Assembly (NCBI GenBank): GCA_028751875.1
Contig: CM054135.1
Location: forward strand, 5,545,891 to 5,609,890
Reading direction: 5' to 3'
Origin: Rapana venosa
Taxonomy: Eukaryota; Mollusca; Gastropoda; Neogastropoda; Muricidae
Length of the DNA: 64,000 bases
Positions 13,301 through 20,737 of the stretch are shown piece by piece. The number at the start of each line of letters is the position of its first letter. Position 1 is the first letter of the stretch. Under the pieces are notes generated by a model. The model was not told the origin of the DNA. It did no database searches and saw only the letters and a list, made by a program, of their open reading frames with translations. Both the position numbers and the translations under genes were made by a program.

Positions 13301-16300
13301 GACCGAGGACCACGCAGGGCTGCTGGTGAGTTCTGCTGCCTTCAGGGCCCTTCTTGGCTGTTGTAGTGCTGCTTCTCTTTTCCATCCCTCCTCCAGTTTG
13401 GTTCTTAGTTTGGAGGAGGGTTTGTCTTCCTGAATGTGAACACAAAAGGCTAAATCAAAAGCAGTGTTTTGAAATGTAATATAATATGATAATACATAGA
13501 AATAATAAGTAGAGCACAACATCTCTGGTGCAAAAACAAAAAGAAAGACTGACAGAAAAGAACACCCTCACACACCAAAGAGGAGAAATGCGATACTAAG
13601 ATGAGTATAAGATAAAAGACACAGCCAGTGAATTGACTTTTGCATTTAGTAGTAACCTTTTTTTTTCTTCTCGTTTTTTTGTTGTCATTTCATTTGATCA
13701 GAAAGTACTTGCCTGTCAGTAAGTGCCTTATATCCAACATTTGGAACAGTTTCTCTCTGGTAATTGTGAATTTGCTTTCAGTTTACCACTCAGCATTACA
13801 GCAAGATTTTGATTCATCATATGCATTCTATGTCATGTCACAGTGTTTTTGTCTAGTTTTGGGTTATTGTTTTTTTTTTTTAATATATGGGTGTTCTGTA
13901 AAATGTGCACTGATATTTTTTGTGTGTGTTAAAGTCAGTGAAAACAAAATCATAGTTTATACTGCGAGGCAAAATTTAGACAGACATGTGCATTGCCCAG
14001 ACTCTAGTCTGCACAGAGGTAAAGGAGGTTAGAGGTCAGGATAATTTCCTTCAAAGTCACATCTTTGTACACATCTTTCTTCTTCCTGGTGTGTATCCAG
14101 ACCAAACAAAATTGATAGAGTGGGGAGGGATGGAGGAAGAAAGGCAAAGAATTCTTTTTATAAGACTGGAAAATCAAATTATGACTGAATTAGACAGAGT
14201 AAAACTTTGCTTAACCCTAGTAGCGCTAAATAGACAGCAACAAGCCTCACTTCTATTGGCTGAATTAACATTGGCTAGCATTGTTTTGGAGCAGGGTGGG
14301 CTCAAACAACCCTTGATATTGATATATAAAACTGAATTAAATGTGTTAAGCTATAAATCACTGAAAAGAACAGATAATATGCTTTTAAATGAGTATAATT
14401 TTATAATAGTGTGTAGTGTTATGATTATGTAAAAAAAATAAATAAATAAAAAATCGTGTGGGCACTACCGATCACTGTTCCACCGTCAGGGCCCCGGATC
14501 GATTTTAACACGATAAGCAAAGTTCTTGCGGTGCATAAATGTCATGATTAGGTAAACACTATTTCTTGACATTAGTTTAAAAAAAATAAGGAGTTTGTAT
14601 GCTTTATCGGTCACCAAATACTCGGAAAAGTTCAGCGACAGGATCGACGCCATCACAACCGTCATGGCGGAATGTGCGAAATGGTGGCTTTCTATGACGA
14701 AAATACAAAGATCGCTTGATTTCATGTGATGCAAAGTACTCAGCAGCATAGCGATTTGACTCAACAACAGTTATTTCGAAGCCTTGTTGCGTCAAAATAA
14801 AGTAAAACAATCTGTGACGTCGAAATCGCCGAGTAGCGAAGAAGTCCATCCAGCAAAACTAGCACCGCTCGATTCAGTCCGATCGCGATCGATTTTTACC
14901 AAGTTTTTCAAAAATATTCCACAATCATTACCTCATCGTCTCTCTCATTGTTTATTTCAACCAAATCCAGCCTCTAAAACTCCTCCTCGCTGTCAATTTT
15001 GTAAAAAAGCTCGAAAAACGCTTTAAGAAATTCTAGTGCAAACGCTGGCCGCCATTTTTGTTGAAGACGATCTCGGCAGGTCTGAAAAAATTTAAAATAC
15101 ACTCTAAACCAATCAGATTCTTCGTTGCTTGTGTGTGTCAAACGACCTTCACCCCTTTCTGCGGGCCTACAACGGCCTTAACATTCATTGGCTGACCTTT
15201 GAAAGCGAAAGTAAGCTTTCAACTATGATCACCCACGTCATCCCAGAATATTCCGGGATCCGCCGCACAGCTTAGACCCGCCTTTACCGGAATATTCCGG
15301 GAACCGCGCCACTAGGGTTAAAAGTGCGGATGACTGAGAAAACAAAAACAAGAAAAGGGAATATGTGTTGTAGGTGACTTGGATTTATAAAACAAACATT
15401 GTGTGTAGATATTCATGGTCAACATGGAAAGCTTGTGTTGCAGCAACCAAGGCCAAGTTCACTTTTGACGATTCAGATGACGACTTCATCGAGGATGACA
15501 GTGATGGTGATTTCAACCCAGACAGCTTCCAACCCTCCGCCAATAAAGCGGAGGGAGCACTGGGCACCATTGAAAGTGAGGTTGAAGAAGAGGACAGTCC
15601 TGTTCGTGCACCTCCCAAAAGAAAGCTGGGTGCCTTCCACGACAGTGACAGTGAAGACAGCCCTGTGGCAGTGGAGAAGGCAGCCCCAAAGAAGGCCTCG
15701 GCCAGCTTTTCCGACAGTGATGACTCCTTCACCTTTGGGGCAGAGGAAAAGCCAGCCCCAGCCAAACCCAAGGCAAAGCCTGCTGCCAAAAAGTGAGCCA
15801 CTTCTTTTTTAAATTTTCGTAGCAGTTGGATGTGTGTGTGTGTGTGTTTTGAATGCATTGTTGGCCTGCTGACTCTCTTGTTTTCAGTTGGTTGTGTTCT
15901 TCCTCTTATTCTTCTGTGTTGCCTGGCCATGCTAAACATTTAGTCCAGTCTGTGGTAGTGAGCCTGCCAGTCCCCACAGTTTTTCCTGGAGCTCTGCTGC
16001 TGGGCTGGGCCACATCTGGTGTCTGAAGGGAGGACAGGACTGCAGGTTTTGGGAAGGGGGTTGTGGGCCTGTGCCATAAGGACCCTGGTCGGTGTGGGGT
16101 ATTTTCAGGTGATGGAAATGGGATAGAAGCTGGCAGCATCCAGTTTGCTGTCTTTATGTCATTGCTGCAGGTGCCAAGATTGTAACTGCATCGTTTTAGG
16201 CAAGTTTTGAACTGGTTTTTTCACCAGATGTTTGGTAATCCATTTTTTCCCTGATTATTGGTGAACCTGCCTTTGATAGCTATGTTGATTCTGTCAAGCA

Positions 16301-19300
16301 GTTCATAAAAGAAAAATGTGATGGAGAAGAGCTAGAGATTGGAGAACATAACCAGAGGAGTGATGAAACTGGGTCACCAGTACACGCTAGTGATCTCTTT
16401 CAGAGGACAATGTTTACACTGAAGCTATCTCGGTTTTGATTCGCGTTTTGTGGTAGTGGATGATGAATTATAACAAGTTTGCTTGTAAGGTAATGGAAGC
16501 TTGCGTTTTGTCTTAACCAGCCATCATGCTTTGTGTGTTTCAGAACCACTGCCAAAGCTTCAGCCAAGCCTGCAGCAGCGTTAGACCCTACTGGTGATAA
16601 CGCTGTGGCTGATGATGGCCCCTCCAAAGGTGAGCTGAATGTATATTTACACCCATGTATCCATTGTCACTGATGCTGGTATTTTCAATTGACACTAGGC
16701 CAAAATGGAAAGTGTGTGGTCATAGGTGTATCTGAGGGAAGTTAGTGGTTTGCTAAGCATGATTGAGTTTCTGCCCGTGGTATGTATTTACTTCTAGAAG
16801 GGTTTAAAGGAAGGGGGGGAGGGGGTGCACAGGCTACGTTTACAATTGATATGATGAGAATACTAGCAAAACACATTGGGGGGGGGGGGGGGGTGTGATG
16901 TGTTTTTTACCTATTTAGTACTTGATGTCTGCGTTTACAAAATGGTAAAGAAAAGTTGTTAAAGATGCAAAGCTACATGCTTTTTATGGTATAGAGACTG
17001 ATGCTTGGTCATTTCTCAAGACTTCCAGTTATTTCTGACACATGTTAGGTTTATACAGGGACTGGATGTAAAAAAGCACATGAGTGCTTATTCCATTATC
17101 CTCGATATAAAAGAATAAATAAATAAAAAAAACAACCCTTTTATATTTTTTAAAATATTTTTTTTATCCAGGGGGTAGGAGGTGTACTTTGGTGTGAGTT
17201 GCTGTACTTCATGGAAGGTGCGAATACTGTTTCAGAAACTGGCGGGTGTAGTGACGTACCAGCCCAGGTTTCCAAACCTGCCGCTAAGAAACCTTCATCA
17301 AAGCCACCTGCTGCCAAGAAGGCTAAGAAAGGTAAATTGTCTAAGTTATAGCGGTTCTTGCTCTGTTCACAGATATATATATATAGTCTGTAGGCTGGGA
17401 ACTTCGTCAGTACAGAAAATTCTTCCTTCTTTGACACTTGCCCTAGTATATCGAGCTTGTCCAAAACTTTGGACACCTATGTTTTAACTTGTATGCCTGT
17501 TTTTTTTATTTTTCACCCTTAAACAGACTTCTCGGTCCCGTGCTCTTGCGTAAACCTGCATTCTTTTTTATTGCTGTGCTCATTTCATTGCTCTGTCTTA
17601 TTAACACCAGTAGAGTAGGATTATCATACTTGTCTAATTGTGATTGAATTTGTTGTGTTCATTCAAACAAAATGGCTTGGTAGTTAATTAAAGACTGAAC
17701 AATTTGACACTATCATGTACACTTGATAATGAGATTCTTGCAGAATCTCAGTGTGTGGTTTGATATTGATAGTGAAAAATATATTGTGTATACACTGTGC
17801 TGCTAGATCCCAAGCAGCCCTCTATAGCAGAAGCTTTCGAAGTGAAAGCTCCTGCAGCGCCCAAATCAAAGAAGATCAAGCCCACGCTGTTTAACTGGAC
17901 TGACGACAGTGATCTCGAAATTCAAGAAACATCGGGGTTGTCCACAAATGTTCAAGCTAAAAAAGGTTGGAATTTTTTAGGCTGAAGTTATAGATTCCAG
18001 ATGTTTTGGTGATTTTGTTCTCTAACTGTACTAACATTTTTTTTCTGTGTGTATTCAAGGATCGCTTTGCCACCTGTAACAGAATATTTGGAACAAACTA
18101 TGGTTCTGACTGAGTTAATCACAAATGTGGTATCCTTACCTGCCTATCCAAACAACTTTTTTTCATGTTTTGTTTTTAGAAATATTGATTCCTTATATGA
18201 AATGGACCTTTGCTTATAAGAAATAAAAAAAATGAGACATTTTAAGATTACAAAAAAAATTAAGAAAAGTAGACTGAGAGAAAAGATCCTTTGCACCATT
18301 TTTAAGGGACGTAACTAATCTGGCGATTTAATTCTCCTCTCTGAGTTAATTCACAGGTTTTCTTTCAAGGGCAGTCGGAAAAGTGAAACTCGGAAATCTA
18401 ATGTTATCAACAGCAAATTTGGACACTTTCATATGGAACAAATGAAGATGCAATATTTTTTTTGTTTATGTTTTGCTGCCTCTGACAACGATAACATTTA
18501 GTGATCTAAAGTAATTTGTATAGAGACTTATGATGAACGAGAGGTTATAATATAGGTGCACTGTTGTTTTTTTCTGTTATAGTGAGAATTGCTGTTTCTG
18601 AGAAAAGAAATGTCCATTAGCAGCATAAGTAAACACATAGGCCTTTGTGATATAGAGGATTATCTTTTGGCAAGCTGTCTACATGGAAAGGATTATAACT
18701 GTATGACACTAACTGCATGCTGGTCAGTCACAAAAATCAGTAGAATATTCCTTGTTGTACCACAAGTTCCTGGTAATATGTTTATTTTGATTTCATTTTA
18801 TTGATTTCTTTTGTCTGGTGAAAAATATGGAAGCTGACTGTCACGTTCTCTTACTGTTCATTGTTTTGTTGGACTAACAGGATAACATTATACACAACAC
18901 AACATTTACAGATTATCGTTGTGTTTTGTTTGGCTAACATTTTACTACATACCACCCAGGATTGTGATCTATTTCATTATTCTCAGTATGGTACATTATG
19001 ATTATTACTAATGGCTTCATAGGGTCCTTAGTAGGTCCTTAAAAATAATTTTCTGGACCAAATGAAATGAAGTGGAGAGGTGATTGCTTAATTTGCAGTA
19101 TTTTATGCTAATTGCATGCTCCGAGTTCTATAGCGTTATTCGATTTCACTACTAGTTGAATTAATGGCATATATGTATGTGTGTGTAAGACTGCTCATGA
19201 GTGCATACAAGCAAACATTTATGTCTCTGTGTGTCGGCGAATAGGATGTATTTTGTGCTCATCTGCATGCATGTTCATGCCTCCTGTTTTTATCTTATCC

Positions 19301-19963
19301 TTATACTGTCCCACCTCCTTTTTAGGGTTTTTCCCCTCAGTGCCACATTTACACCTATGAGTATGGAAGTTTTTGTGTGCTGAAAAATTGGAGATTTGGT
19401 CATTGATTTTAATGAGGATTATGGCACAAAAATAGTCATAACTGTAGTTTTTTTGTTTTGTTTTTATAACTGTAGTTGTATTTTCAGCTTCAAAACTGTT
19501 GAACTTTGTTTGAATGTAACAATTCATTGAAGATATATATATATATATATATATACAGTGGACCTCTGATATAAGAACACCGCAGGGGCAAGCATTCTGG
19601 TGTCCTTATAAGCGAGGGTCCTTATAAGCATAACCTCGGTTATAAGGTCAGTTGTGGAAGTGTGTGTTCTTATAACCGAAGAAAGAAGAAAATAGCGTGG
19701 ACAAGCTAAAAAGAGTTGTATATCGGCCTCTAATGGTCTCTGTGTGTGTGTGTGTGTGTGAGGTGTGTGTGTGTGTGTGTGTCCACGGCAACTTCTTGCT
19801 TGTTTATGCATCAATGCAATGGAACTTGCTGGTTGGGTTGAAAAGTTGAAAATCTCGATGCAATCTCGTTTACGTTTTTGGTGTATTGCAAACAAAAACA
19901 TGAATTCAATTCAAATAACACTAAAACGTATGTAACAGTAGCTGTCTGAATGAATTAGAGAGA

Positions 19964-20003
<40 letters not shown>

Positions 20004-20669
20004 GAGAGAGAGAGAGAGCTCACCTTTTCACAGAATACCACTCCAACAAAGCAGTGTCAACAGTGCCATGCCCGGAGCCTCTTGCACGCTTTCTGGAAAT
20101 ATCATTCCTGCCGCTTTCAAACTGCCCAATGTATTTGGCTTTTTCTCTTACAATATTGAGCAAAGTCGTCCTGGGAACTTTCATTTCATCAGTGATGAGA
20201 CTTTTGCTTTTGTGAGGGTTCCGCTCGACCTCCCTGATAATTTCTACTTTTTGTTTGAGAGACAATGCTTTTCTCTTACGCTCCGCCATCATGCCTTTCT
20301 GGAAGAAAATTTCTTGGAAGTGACTCATACCGGTAACAAAACGAGCATAACTTCTACTTTCGGTTCTTATATCCGAGGGGAGGTCGTGTCGGGAACAAGC
20401 AAATGGTGTTCTTACAAGCGAGGGTTCTTTTAACGGAATAATCTGACTTCCTGAAAATGATAATTCCTACTTTCGGTTCTTATATCCGAGGGAAGTTCGT
20501 GTGGGGACCTTGCAAGTGCTGTCCATATAGGCGATGGTTCCTATATCAGAGGGTTCTTTTATGCGAGTTTTAATAAGTGATCACAAAGAACAACTTTGGC
20601 AGGGACATGCTTTTGGGTGTTCCTATAAGCGATGGTTCTTATATCGGAGGTCCTTATAAGTGGGGTCCA

Positions 20670-20737
<68 letters not shown>

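Noticed and set aside
13986..14432. 148-codon + strand frame
   Set aside because: It crosses the left terminus of the piggyBac element, so its two halves have different origins; taken as chance.
14784..15026. + strand frame ending with a CQFCKK motif, like a piggyBac C-terminal Cys-rich domain
   Set aside because: The better transposase fragments of this element are on the minus strand, so a + strand C-terminus would be inconsistent; one CxxC is too little.
15385..15939. 184-codon minus-strand frame
   Set aside because: Shadow of Top2 exon 14, whose phase and motif conservation are clear on the + strand.
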